From Nocardioides astragali (GTDB lineage Bacteria; Actinomycetota; Actinomycetes; Propionibacteriales; Nocardioidaceae): a stretch of DNA of 64,000 nt. Shown here one piece after another: positions 33,451-43,233 of the stretch. The translations under genes and the position numbers were made by a program. The number at the start of each line of letters is the position of its first letter. The stretch's first letter is position 1. The notes beneath the pieces are model-generated. The model was not told the origin of the DNA. It did no database searches and saw only the letters and a program-made list of their open reading frames with translations. Location of the stretch: positions 6,731 through 70,730 of the forward strand of contig NZ_JAFMZM010000007.1 of the NCBI RefSeq assembly GCF_024436375.1, given 5' to 3'.

Positions 33451-34500
33451 TCAGGCGCGCAGGGGCGCGGTCGCGAAGGCACGCAGGCCGTCGTCGGGGT
33501 GCACCCTCGCGGTGAACCCCAGCTCGCTCGTCGCGAGCGCCGGGGAGGCGACCACGTGGCGTACGTCCCCGGGACGGAAGTCGCCGGTCACTTGCGGGAC
33601 GACCCCTCGTCCGGTGGCCTCCGCGATCCGGGTGGCGACGTCGAGGATGGTCACCGGTCGTCCGGAGCACACGTTGTAGGCGGCGTAGTGAGGGGTCCTC
33701 GCCGACACCACCGACTCCAGGGCGAGGACGTTGGCACGGGCGACGTCGTCCACGTGGACGAAGTCGCGTACCTGCCGGCCGTCCTCGTAGACCCGCGGTG
33801 CGTCGCCCCGCTCGAGCGAGGAACGGAACATCGCCGCGACGCCGGAGTAGGGGGTGTCGCGCGGCATCATCGGGCCGTAGACGTTGTGGTAGCGCAGTGC
33901 CACCGCGGCCGCTCCTGCCTGACGCACCCACGCGGAGGCGTAGTGCTCCTGGGCGAGCTTGCTGGCGGCATAGCTGCTGCGCGGGTCCGGGCGAGCGTCC
34001 TCGGGGACGAGCGACCACGTCAGCGGCCGGTCGCAGGCGGGGCAGTGGTTCTCGAAGTCACCCGCTTCGAGAGTGGCCGTCGCGCGAGGCGGCGGCTGCT
34101 GCTCGCCGTGCCGCGGACAGGTGTAGCGCCCCTCGCCGTAGACGACCATCGAGGAGGCCAGCACCAGCCGGTCCAGTCCCGCCTCGTGCATGGCTGCCAG
34201 CAGCGCCGCAGTGCCCACGTCGTTGTGGGAGGCGTACGCCGGCAGGTCGCCGACGCGCACGCCCGCACCGACCAGCGCCGCCTGGTGACAGACCACGTCG
34301 ACACCGCGCAGGAGGGCGGCCCACTCCGGCGAGGCGGCATCGCGCACGTCGAGCCGACGGACGCCCTCAGGGGGATCCGTGCTGCCGTGGGCGGAGTCCA
34401 GCATGAGGTCGACGCCGACGACCTCGTGGCCGCCTGCCGTCAGTGCCCGGTCGATCGCGGTGCCGATGAAGCCGGCCGCTCCGGTGAGCAGGACCCTCAC
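33451..34500 (-). CDS. NAD-dependent sugar epimerase with a zinc-ribbon-like insertion
   Basis: 349 residues, GTG start overlapping the phosphorylase stop (GTGA). Extended SDR: nucleotide motif TGAAGFIG, catalytic SSMVVYG and Y177-x3-K181 (YAASK). Between about residues 128 and 156 it has an insertion with C128-x2-H131 and C153-x2-C156, able to bind zinc. GalE-like; the direct partner phosphorylase suggests a methylthiopentose phosphate as substrate. I recall Rv0536 (galE3) beside Rv0535 in the same order. Confidence 0.88.
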   Translation of the reverse strand: MRVLLTGAAGFIGTAIDRALTAGGHEVVGVDLMLDSAHGSTDPPEGVRRLDVRDAASPEWAALLRGVDVVCHQAALVGAGVRVGDLPAYASHNDVGTAALLAAMHEAGLDRLVLASSMVVYGEGRYTCPRHGEQQPPPRATATLEAGDFENHCPACDRPLTWSLVPEDARPDPRSSYAASKLAQEHYASAWVRQAGAAAVALRYHNVYGPMMPRDTPYSGVAAMFRSSLERGDAPRVYEDGRQVRDFVHVDDVARANVLALESVVSARTPHYAAYNVCSGRPVTILDVATRIAEATGRGVVPQVTGDFRPGDVRHVVASPALATSELGFTARVHPDDGLRAFATAPLRA

Positions 34501-35312
34501 CGGCCGGGCACCTCGTAGGTCAGCTCGATCCCGTCCCACCACGTGCCGCAGGCGCACCCGTCGGGGTCGGGAAGGGCGCCGATGGCGGTGGTGAGGAGTT
34601 CGGTGAGTCGCTCGAGGTTGTGGCGGAACAGCGCGAAGACCTCCGCCTGGCCGACGCCCGCGCCGGTCTCGGTGCCTGCGTCCATGTCGGTCACCAGCGC
34701 GAGAGGTGCGTAGCACTGGCCCACCTCGCGAGCGAGCGCCGCCTCGGGCGCGCCCGTCATGTTGACCAGGTCCCAGCCCTGGTCGGCGAGGTGGCGCGAC
34801 TCGGCGCGCGTGGAGAACCGGGGACCCTCGATGACGACCATGGTCCCGCCGGCGCGCACGTCGCCGTGGGCCGCGGCGAGGGCAGCCGAGATCCCCGCGC
34901 AGTAGGGGTCCGCGAAGGGCAGGTGCACCGCGCCGGACTCCACGAACGACCCGACGCGGCGATGCGTGCGATCGACGAGCTGGTCGGGGACCACGAGGTC
35001 GCCGGGAGCCACCGTGTCGCGGAGGCCGCCGACGGCGCAGGGTGCGAGCACCTGGCGCACGCCGAGGGAGCGGAGGGCCCAGGCGTTGGCGCGGTAGGGG
35101 ATGCCGTGAGGCGGATGGTCGTGGTGGCGACCGTGGCGCGGGAGGAAGGCGACCCTGCGCCCTGCCACCTCCGCGACGGCGATCGGCGCTGACGGGTCGC
35201 CGTACGGCGTGGTGACCACGTGCTCGGTCGGGTCGGGGAGGAAGGAGTAGAAGCCGGAGCCGCCGATGACGGCGACATCGGCGTGCGGCACTGAGGAGGA
35301 CGAGTCGCTCAC
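34497..35312 (-). CDS. mtnP: 5'-methylthioadenosine phosphorylase
   Basis: 271 residues, GTG start. VIGGSGFYSF, the RHGRHHDHPPHGIPYRANAW phosphate/ribose segment, NMTGAPEAALARE and the base-site VTDMDAG (two Asp, as in MTA phosphorylases) place it in the MTAP branch of trimeric purine nucleoside phosphorylases. It converts MTA and phosphate to adenine and 5-methylthioribose-1-phosphate. No other methionine salvage gene is near; instead it is coupled to a sugar epimerase. Confidence 0.92.
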   Translation of the reverse strand: MSDSSSSVPHADVAVIGGSGFYSFLPDPTEHVVTTPYGDPSAPIAVAEVAGRRVAFLPRHGRHHDHPPHGIPYRANAWALRSLGVRQVLAPCAVGGLRDTVAPGDLVVPDQLVDRTHRRVGSFVESGAVHLPFADPYCAGISAALAAAHGDVRAGGTMVVIEGPRFSTRAESRHLADQGWDLVNMTGAPEAALAREVGQCYAPLALVTDMDAGTETGAGVGQAEVFALFRHNLERLTELLTTAIGALPDPDGCACGTWWDGIELTYEVPGR

Positions 35313-35319
35313 GCCGCCG

Positions 35320-35325
35320 AAACTA
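35320..35325 (-). promoter_or_regulatory. Leaderless-type -10 box (TAGTTT)
   Basis: TAGTTT on the minus strand, 7 bases before the GTG of the MTA phosphorylase gene, and 1 base from the arm of the preceding hairpin. Confidence 0.5.
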
Positions 35326-35326
35326 G

Positions 35327-35357
35327 CCGACCCGGCAGGTGGTTCCTGCCGGGTCGG
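35327..35357 (-). terminator. Perfect 13-bp hairpin after acs
   Basis: CCGACCCGGCAGG and its complement flank a 5-base loop, 25 bases past the acs stop. On the minus strand it is followed by CTAGTTT, giving a short T-rich tail. It separates acs from the phosphorylase-epimerase pair. The tail is also the -10 box of the next gene. Confidence 0.75.
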
Positions 35358-35382
35358 ACACTGTTCCTCGATTCGTAAGGAC

Positions 35383-37338
<1,956 letters not shown>

Positions 37339-37425
37339 CGCGCTCTCCTCGATCAAGGGGACGTGCTGGGTGCGGGGGGCGGTGCTGGCTGCAGGGCTGG
37401 CTACAGGGGGGATCCGGGGGGTGAG

Positions 37426-37461
37426 CCCCCTCGCCGAACCTACTCCGGCTCGGCGAGGGGG
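37426..37461 (-). terminator. Hairpin between actP and acs
   Basis: A 12-base perfect stem (CCCCCTCGCCGA/TCGGCGAGGGGG, 12-base loop) lies in the 153-base gap between the actP stop and the acs start. It may end or attenuate transcription from the actP operon into acs. No T-run follows on the minus strand. Confidence 0.6.
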
Positions 37462-37491
37462 TCACGGGTGTGTTGGTGACGAGGTACGCCG

Positions 37492-39099
37492 TCAGTGCAG
37501 GACGGCCTGCTCGGCCCCGGCGCCGGTCAGCGCGCGGACCTCGAGCTCGGTGTAGCGCTCCTCCGCGTCCGGCTCACGCGAGCTGATCGTGCCGAGGTAG
37601 CCGAGCAGGAAGCCCAGCGGGATCGAGACGATGCCCGGGTTGTTGAGCGGGAAGATCGACCAGTCGGAGTCGGGGAACAGCGAGGTCGGCAACCCGGACA
37701 TGACCGGCGAGAAGAACACCAGCCCGACGGCCGAGATGAGGCCGCCGTAGATGCTCCAGGTGGCACCGCGGGTGTTGAAGCGGCGCCAGAACATGTTGTA
37801 GATGATCGCCGGGAGGTTGGCCGACGCCGCGACCGCGAAGGCCAGGGCCACGAGGAACGCGATGTTGAGCCGCTGGGCCGGGATCGACAGCGCGATCGCG
37901 ATCGCGCCGATGACGAAGGCGCCGATGCGGGCGACCCGCACCTCCTCCTTCTCGGTGACGGGCTGGTCCTTCTTGATGACGCCCTTGTAGAGGTCGTGCG
38001 CCACCGACGAGGAGCTGGCCAGCGTGAGGCCGGCGACCACGGCGAGGATGGTGGCGAAGGCCACGGCCGCGATCAGGGCCAGCAGGATGGCACCACCCGT
38101 GGAGCCCTCGCCGCCACCGACGGCCTCCGCGAGGAGGGGTGAGGCGAGGTTCTGGTTGCCGCCCTCGAGGGGGTCCACCTGGTCGCGGTCCAGCAGGGCC
38201 GCGGCGCCGAAGCCGAGCACCAGCGTCATCAGGTAGAACGTGCCGATCAGGGCGATCGCCCACAGCACCGACTTCCGCGCGTCCTGCGCCGTCGGCACGG
38301 TGTAGAAGCGGATCAGGATGTGCGGCAGGCCGGCGGTGCCGAGCACGAGCGCCAGTCCCAGGGACAGGAAGTCGATCTGCGACGTCAGCGAGGCGCCGTA
38401 CTGCAGGCCGGGCTGGAGGAACGCCTCGCCCTTGCCGGAGTTGTCGGCCGCCGAGCCGAGCAGCTCGGAGAGGTTGAAGTTGAACTTCGCCAGCACCAGC
38501 ACCACGATCAGCGCCGAGCCGAGCATCAGCAGCACGGCCTTGACGATCTGGACGTAGGTCGTGCCCTTCATGCCGCCGACGACGACGTAGAAGATCATCA
38601 GCGCACCGACGCCGATGATGGTGATGTTCTTGACCGCCTCGCTGTCGACGCCGAGGAGCAGCGCGACGAGCGTGCCGGCACCGACCATCTGGGCGAGCAG
38701 GTAGAAGATCGACACGACGACGGTCGAGATCGACGCCGCGCTGCGAACCTGCCGCTGCCGCATCCGGAAGGCCAGCTGGTCGGCCATCGTGTAGCGGCCG
38801 GCGTTGCGGAGCATCTCGGCGACGAGGAGCAGCGCGACCAGCCACGCCACCAGGAAGCCGATGGAGTAGAGGAAGCCGTCGTAGCCGTAGACCGCGATGG
38901 CGCCTGAGATGCCGAGGAACGACGCGGCGGACATGTAGTCGCCGCCGATCGCGAGGCCGTTCTGGAACCCCGAGAAGGAGCGCCCGCCGGAGTAGAAGTC
39001 GGCGGCCGTCTTGGTCTGCCGGCTCGCCCAGAAGGTGATGGCGACGGTCGCCGCGACGACCGTGAGGAACAGGACGGTGGTGAGGACCTGGGTGTCCAT
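37492..39099 (-). CDS. actP: Cation/acetate symporter
   Basis: 535 residues, SSS-family sodium:solute symporter with about thirteen membrane helices. DFYSGGRSFSGFQNGLAIGGDYMSAASFLG and RYTMADQLAFRMRQR are typical of ActP. Imports acetate with Na+. Its ATG overlaps the DUF485 stop by one base, and acs follows, forming the classical acetate uptake and activation set. Confidence 0.95.
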   Translation of the reverse strand: MDTQVLTTVLFLTVVAATVAITFWASRQTKTAADFYSGGRSFSGFQNGLAIGGDYMSAASFLGISGAIAVYGYDGFLYSIGFLVAWLVALLLVAEMLRNAGRYTMADQLAFRMRQRQVRSAASISTVVVSIFYLLAQMVGAGTLVALLLGVDSEAVKNITIIGVGALMIFYVVVGGMKGTTYVQIVKAVLLMLGSALIVVLVLAKFNFNLSELLGSAADNSGKGEAFLQPGLQYGASLTSQIDFLSLGLALVLGTAGLPHILIRFYTVPTAQDARKSVLWAIALIGTFYLMTLVLGFGAAALLDRDQVDPLEGGNQNLASPLLAEAVGGGEGSTGGAILLALIAAVAFATILAVVAGLTLASSSSVAHDLYKGVIKKDQPVTEKEEVRVARIGAFVIGAIAIALSIPAQRLNIAFLVALAFAVAASANLPAIIYNMFWRRFNTRGATWSIYGGLISAVGLVFFSPVMSGLPTSLFPDSDWSIFPLNNPGIVSIPLGFLLGYLGTISSREPDAEERYTELEVRALTGAGAEQAVLH

Positions 39100-39440
39100 C
39101 AGGCGTCTCCTCCCTTGCGGTACTCCGCGTCGAGCTGGCGGGCCAGCGGGTCGAGCTTGGTCTGCGAGTAGTGGGCGTAGTACCAGGCGAGGGCGAAGGT
39201 CGTGACGAACTGCAGCAGCCCGAAGATCAGTGCCACGTTGATGTTGCCCACCACCTGGGTGGACATGAAGCCGCCCGCCCAGTTGGAGAGGACGACGTAC
39301 AGCAGGTACCAGGCCAGGAAGGCGACGGTGGCCGGGATCACGAAGCTGCGGTAGCGGTGGCGCAGCTCGGCGAACTCTGGTGTCGCGTGCAACCGGTCGT
39401 AGATGGGATCGTGGCGCGCGGCCCGCTCATGCTCTGTCAC
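39099..39440 (-). CDS. DUF485 membrane protein (YjcH-like)
   Basis: 113 residues with two membrane helices (SFVIPATVAFLAWYLLYVVL, NVALIFGLLQFVTTFALAWYY). DUF485 proteins accompany ActP in most bacteria and are thought to assist it. GTG start with GGAAGGA seven bases upstream. A Crp-like site lies about 38 bases upstream of the start. Confidence 0.92.
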   Translation of the reverse strand: MTEHERAARHDPIYDRLHATPEFAELRHRYRSFVIPATVAFLAWYLLYVVLSNWAGGFMSTQVVGNINVALIFGLLQFVTTFALAWYYAHYSQTKLDPLARQLDAEYRKGGDA

Positions 39441-39470
39441 GGATGGGTCCTTCCGCAGGGGTCACCGGGG

Positions 39471-39486
39471 TGTGACCACCGTCACC
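39471..39486. promoter_or_regulatory. Crp-like binding site upstream of DUF485-actP
   Basis: TGTGACCACCGTCACC matches TGTGA-N6-TCACA at nine of ten fixed positions. It is centred about 38 bases before the DUF485 start on the minus strand. The window's own Crp is the natural ligand, and acetate genes are known Crp/GlxR targets in actinobacteria. Whether it activates or represses depends on a start site I cannot place. Confidence 0.55.
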
Positions 39487-39633
39487 GTGACACCCGTCTG
39501 GACGCGTGGGGGAGGGGGGCGTGCAGCCCCGTCGACCGGTGGAAGTGGCGTTGCGCTCAGCGGTCGGTGCCGTACGACGAGCGGTCGACAAGGCTGTCGA
39601 GGGCTGCGGTCCCCGCGCTGGTCGGAAGGACGA

Positions 39634-40050
39634 TCAGGCGTCGCGAAGCCTGATCATCCAGTCCTGCGGACGTGGCAACGGGGTGAACCCGACACGCGCG
39701 TAGACGTCGTGGGCGGTGCTGGTGGCCAGGACGATGCGCTGGACGCCCGTCGGCTCGAGGAGCTCGACGACGGTCTCGACCATCCGGTTGCCCAGGCCGC
39801 GGCCGCGGTGGTCGCGGTCGACGTAGACGTCGCAGAGCCAGGCGAAGTTGGCGTGGTCGGTGAGGACGCGGGTGTACGCCACCTGCTCGCCGTCGCGGAA
39901 GACGCCGACGTTGACGGAGTTGCGGGCCGCGGTCTCGACGTTGTCGCGGGTCCGGCCCAGAGCCCAGTAGGCGTCGGTGCTCAGCCAGTGGTGGACACGG
40001 TCGAGGTCCATCTCGGTGAGGGCGGTGCGGATCTCGTAGCCGTCGGTCAT
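39634..40050 (-). CDS. GNAT N-acetyltransferase
   Basis: 138 residues. Acetyl-CoA motif A is VDRDHRGRGLGNRMVETVVELL; motif B-like VYARVGFTPL near the end. Substrate unknown. ATG overlaps the soxR stop (ATGA), so it belongs to the soxR transcript. The region 39441-39633 upstream of actP holds a Crp-like site and nothing else I can identify. Confidence 0.88.
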   Translation of the reverse strand: MTDGYEIRTALTEMDLDRVHHWLSTDAYWALGRTRDNVETAARNSVNVGVFRDGEQVAYTRVLTDHANFAWLCDVYVDRDHRGRGLGNRMVETVVELLEPTGVQRIVLATSTAHDVYARVGFTPLPRPQDWMIRLRDA

Positions 40051-40529
40051 GAGGACGAGTCTCGCTTGACCGGGTGCGGTCTCCGGAGGGTGTCCGGCAG
40101 CAGCTGTGCACCCGGCCCACGCTCGGCGGCCCAGTCGCCGGCGTTGGAGAACGCGCAGCTCCGCAGGCTCAGGCAGCCGCACCCGATGCAGTTGTCGAGG
40201 CCGCCCTTGAGGCGCTGGAGGGCGGCGATCTGGTCGTCGAGGCGCTTGCGCCAGTGCTTCGAGATGCGGTGCCAGTCGGCCTTGGTGGGAGTGCGGTTCC
40301 CGGGCAGGCGCGCGAGCTCGTCGCGGATCTCCTCGATCGTGAGCCCGACGTTGGACGCGGCGCGGATGAACGCCAGCCGGCGCAGCACGCCGCGCTCGAA
40401 CCGTCGCTGTCCGCCGGCGGAGCGGTGGGCCGTGATCAGGCCCTCGGCCTCGTAGTAGCGGATGGCGGACGCGGCGAAGCCGCTGCGGCTGGAGATCTCA
40501 CCCATCGGGAGCAGATCACGGGAATTCAT
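40047..40529 (-). CDS. soxR: Redox-sensitive MerR-family regulator SoxR
   Basis: 160 residues. MerR HTH (GEISSRSGFAASAIRYYEAE), dimer helix, and the [2Fe-2S] cluster C114-x2-C117-x-C119-x5-C125 (CIGCGCLSLRSC), the SoxR signature. Senses redox-active compounds or superoxide. I prefer the ATG at 40529 to a GTG six bases upstream because AAGGGG sits five bases before the ATG. A palindrome in the divergent region is its probable operator. Confidence 0.93.
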   Translation of the reverse strand: MNSRDLLPMGEISSRSGFAASAIRYYEAEGLITAHRSAGGQRRFERGVLRRLAFIRAASNVGLTIEEIRDELARLPGNRTPTKADWHRISKHWRKRLDDQIAALQRLKGGLDNCIGCGCLSLRSCAFSNAGDWAAERGPGAQLLPDTLRRPHPVKRDSSS

Positions 40530-40544
40530 CGTCACCCCTTGAAC

Positions 40545-40564
40545 TCAAGTTCACTTCAACTTGA
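40545..40564. promoter_or_regulatory. Probable SoxR operator
   Basis: TCAAGTT-N6-AACTTGA (40545-40564) lies between soxR (start 40529, minus) and the SDR gene (start 40576, plus). It overlaps a second palindrome TGAACT-CA-AGTTCA (40540-40553). The half-site CAAGTT matches the E. coli SoxR box half-site, although the spacing differs. Divergent placement fits control of both genes. Confidence 0.55.
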
Positions 40565-40575
40565 ACGATAGTCCC

Positions 40576-41271
40576 ATGACGACGAAGACATCGAGAAGGG
40601 TGGCGCTGGTCACCGGGGGATCGACCGGGCTCGGCCTGGCACTGTGCAGGGCGCTCGCGGCGCAGGAGTGGCGGGTGATCACCGACGGCCGCAGCGAGGA
40701 GAAGTTCAAGGAGGCCGACCTCCCGGACGGCGTCACGGTAGTGGTCGGCGACCTGACCGATGCCGACCATCGGGCCCGCCTCGCGACGCAGGTGGAGGCC
40801 CACGGCCGGCTCGACCTGCTGGTCCACAACGCCAGCACCCTCGGCCCGTTGCCGATGCGCCCCCTGGCCGAGGTCGACATCGCCGACCTCCAGCAGGTCT
40901 GGCGCACCAACATCGGAGGACCGTTGGTCCTCACCTCGGCGCTCCTGCCCTGGCTGCGCGAGGCGAACGGCGTACTGCTCTCGATCAGCTCCGACGCGGC
41001 CGTCAACCACTACGAGACCTGGGGCCTCTACGGCGCGAGCAAGGCCGCGCTCGACCACGTGACGCTGACCTACGCCGCGGAGACCGGGCTGACGGCGTAC
41101 GCCGTGGACCCCGGCGACATGCGCACCGCGATGCACCAGGACGCCTTCCCCGGGGAGGACATCTCCGACCGGCCGCTGCCGGAGACGGTCGTGCCGCGGC
41201 TGCTCGCCCTGCTGGACGCTCGCCCCGAGCCCGGACGCTACCGGGCCGCGGATCTGGGAGGTGGCTCCTGA
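40576..41271 (+). CDS. Short-chain dehydrogenase/reductase
   Basis: 231 residues. Cofactor motif TGGSTGLGLALC, HNAS (NNAG equivalent), catalytic Ser in LLSISSDAAV and Y-x3-K in LYGASKAALDH, and C-terminal AVDPGDMRT. Substrate unknown. No ribosome binding site before the ATG; a GATAGT box lies three bases upstream, so the transcript may be leaderless. Divergent from soxR across the operator, so likely SoxR controlled. Its TGA overlaps the next ATG. Confidence 0.88.
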   Translation: MTTKTSRRVALVTGGSTGLGLALCRALAAQEWRVITDGRSEEKFKEADLPDGVTVVVGDLTDADHRARLATQVEAHGRLDLLVHNASTLGPLPMRPLAEVDIADLQQVWRTNIGGPLVLTSALLPWLREANGVLLSISSDAAVNHYETWGLYGASKAALDHVTLTYAAETGLTAYAVDPGDMRTAMHQDAFPGEDISDRPLPETVVPRLLALLDARPEPGRYRAADLGGGS

Positions 41272-42323
41272 TGACGCTGCTGGACGAGTCCCCGCACACA
41301 AGGTTCACCGCGTCGGCCTTCGCGCCGCAGCCCGCGGAGGAGCGCGGCCTGCAGCGCGACGAGGTGCGCCTGCTGGTGGCCACTCCCGACGGGCTGGAGC
41401 ACGCACGTTTCCGCGACCTCCCCGACCATCTGCACCCCGGCGACGTGCTCGTCGTCAACACCTCGGCGACCGTGCCCGGCGAGATCGACGCCGAGCTCGA
41501 CGGAGCGCCGGTCGTGCTCCACGTGGCGCACGCGCTGGAGGACGGCGACCGCGTCGTCGAGCTGCGTACGGCCCCCGATGCGGCGCGTGCCGTGCTCGAC
41601 GCTTCCTCGGGCGACGCGGTCACCGTGGGCGACGTACGCCTGGTGCTCCGCGCGCCGTGGCCGGGCAGGGGTCCGTCGTCGCCGACGGGCGAGGGCAACC
41701 GGCTCTGGCGGGCATCGGTGCGTGGCGACCTGGACCGGCAGCTGGACTGGAACGGCCGGCCCATCGCCTACGGCTACCTCGACCGGCGCTACCCGCTCAC
41801 GGCCTACCAGACCGTCTTCGGCACCCGGCCCGGCAGCGCCGAGATGGCCTCGGCGGGACGACCCTTCACGGAGTCGCTCGTCACCCGGCTCGTGACCTCG
41901 GGCGTGCAGTTCGCCCCGGTCACCCTCCACACCGGCGTCTCGTCGCAGGAGGTGGGCGAGGCGCCGGGGCCGGAGTGGTTCGAGGTCCCGCCGTCGAGCG
42001 CGCGCGTGATCAACACCGCCCGGGAGCATGGTGGACGCGTGATCGCGGTCGGCACCACCGCCACGCGGGCGGTCGAGTCGACAGTGCGTGGCAGGCACGT
42101 CGTCGCCGCCCGCGGTTGGACCTCGCGGGTCCTCACCCCGGGCGACCCGCCGCTCGTGGTCGACGGCCTGATCACCGGGTGGCACGACCCGATGGCCTCG
42201 CACCTGCTGCTCGTCGAGGCGGTGGCGGGGGAGCGGCTCACCCAGGCGGCGTACGACGCGGCGGTGGCCGAGGGCTATCTCTGGCACGAGTTCGGCGACT
42301 CGGCGCTTCTGCTTCGTCGTTGA
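41271..42323 (+). CDS. QueA-like S-adenosylmethionine:tRNA ribosyltransferase-isomerase
   Basis: 350 residues. DVLVVNTSATVPGEI, RPIAYGYLDRRYPLTAYQTV, GRPFTESLVTRLVTSGVQFAPVTLHTG and ARVINTAREHGGRVIAVGTT follow the QueA pattern. QueA transfers a ribosyl unit from SAM to a 7-deazaguanine base in tRNA. No tgt, queG or queC-E gene is in the window, and most actinobacteria do not make queuosine, so the substrate may differ. Coupled with the SDR gene (TGATG). Confidence 0.8.
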   Translation: MTLLDESPHTRFTASAFAPQPAEERGLQRDEVRLLVATPDGLEHARFRDLPDHLHPGDVLVVNTSATVPGEIDAELDGAPVVLHVAHALEDGDRVVELRTAPDAARAVLDASSGDAVTVGDVRLVLRAPWPGRGPSSPTGEGNRLWRASVRGDLDRQLDWNGRPIAYGYLDRRYPLTAYQTVFGTRPGSAEMASAGRPFTESLVTRLVTSGVQFAPVTLHTGVSSQEVGEAPGPEWFEVPPSSARVINTAREHGGRVIAVGTTATRAVESTVRGRHVVAARGWTSRVLTPGDPPLVVDGLITGWHDPMASHLLLVEAVAGERLTQAAYDAAVAEGYLWHEFGDSALLLRR

Positions 42324-42331
42324 GGGACCGT

Positions 42332-42481
42332 GGGCGTGGGTGCCCGTGGACGCCCGTGGTCCTCCGACCCAGCTTCCTGCGATGAACGGTGTCCATCGCC
42401 CTGCTCGGTGGCGGCTCAGCCAACTCACATCTCCTGCGATGGGACAGCTAGATCGTGGAGTCGCCCGCGAGGCGACACCAC
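42332..42481 (+). terminator. Two hairpins after the QueA-like gene
   Basis: First: GGGCGT/ACGCCC with a 12-base loop (42332-42355). Second: GTGGAGTCGCC/GGCGACACCAC, 10 of 11 paired, 5-base loop (42455-42481). A TCCTGCGATG word occurs twice between them. They fill the 188-base gap before the PAP2 gene and probably end the upstream transcript. Confidence 0.45.
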
Positions 42482-42511
42482 GAGGGCCGAGCAGGCTGAG
42501 ACGCTCGAGCG

Positions 42512-43204
42512 GTGGAGGTGACGAAGTCGCACCGCGACGCCGCGCGGACCCTGGGGATCACATGGGTGGTGCTCCTGCTCGCCGTGCTGGCCGTGGGCTG
42601 GCTGATCACCCACCCGCTGGAGACCGTGGTCGACCCGTGGGACGACCGCGTCGAGCGGTGGCTCGTGGACCAGCGGACCTCTGAGCTCAACACGGCCGCG
42701 GCCGCCGGCAGCCACCTCGCCGACACGGTCGTGGGGCTCGCGCTGGCCGCCGTCCTCGCCGTGGTCGCCTGGCGGTGGCAGCACTCGACGAGACCCCTCG
42801 TCTACTACGCCCTGCTCGTCGGCGGCACCCTGGCGCTCTACCTGGTGGTCACCCTGCTCATCGCCCGCGACCGCCCGCCAGTGAAGATCCTCGATCCCGG
42901 GCTGGTCCCCGACCACAGCTACCCGTCGGGCCACGTGGCGACCTCGATCGTGGTCTACGTCGCCACCGGCGTCTTCCTGGCGATCACGGTGCCGGCCTGG
43001 CGCCGCTGGACGTGGCCCCTGTTCCTCGTCCCAGTGGTCGTCATCCCGTCGCGGCTCTACCAGGGCGCGCACCACCCGACCGACGTCCTGGCCAGCGTCG
43101 TCTTCGCCTCGGTGTGGGTCGCCGTCGTGGCGCGTGTGGTGCTGTCCGCACCGACAGCTGCGTCGACACACCGCCGACGACGCCCGGAGCCAGACGGGCG
43201 CTGA
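42512..43204 (+). CDS. PAP2-family membrane phosphatase
   Basis: 230 residues with about six membrane helices. The three PAP2 motifs are present: ARDRPPVKILDPG, SYPSGHVATS and SRLYQGAHHPTDVLAS (catalytic His residues). Such enzymes remove phosphate from phosphatidate, undecaprenyl diphosphate or similar lipids. GTG start, no obvious ribosome binding site. Confidence 0.9.
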   Translation: MEVTKSHRDAARTLGITWVVLLLAVLAVGWLITHPLETVVDPWDDRVERWLVDQRTSELNTAAAAGSHLADTVVGLALAAVLAVVAWRWQHSTRPLVYYALLVGGTLALYLVVTLLIARDRPPVKILDPGLVPDHSYPSGHVATSIVVYVATGVFLAITVPAWRRWTWPLFLVPVVVIPSRLYQGAHHPTDVLASVVFASVWVAVVARVVLSAPTAASTHRRRRPEPDGR

Positions 43205-43221
43205 GGCGCCGCGTCGGCGCG

Positions 43222-43227
43222 TACTGT
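43222..43227 (+). promoter_or_regulatory. Leaderless-type -10 box (TACTGT)
   Basis: TACTGT, 6 bases before the ATG of the LacI-family regulator gene at 43234. Confidence 0.45.
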
Positions 43228-43233
43228 TCGCCC

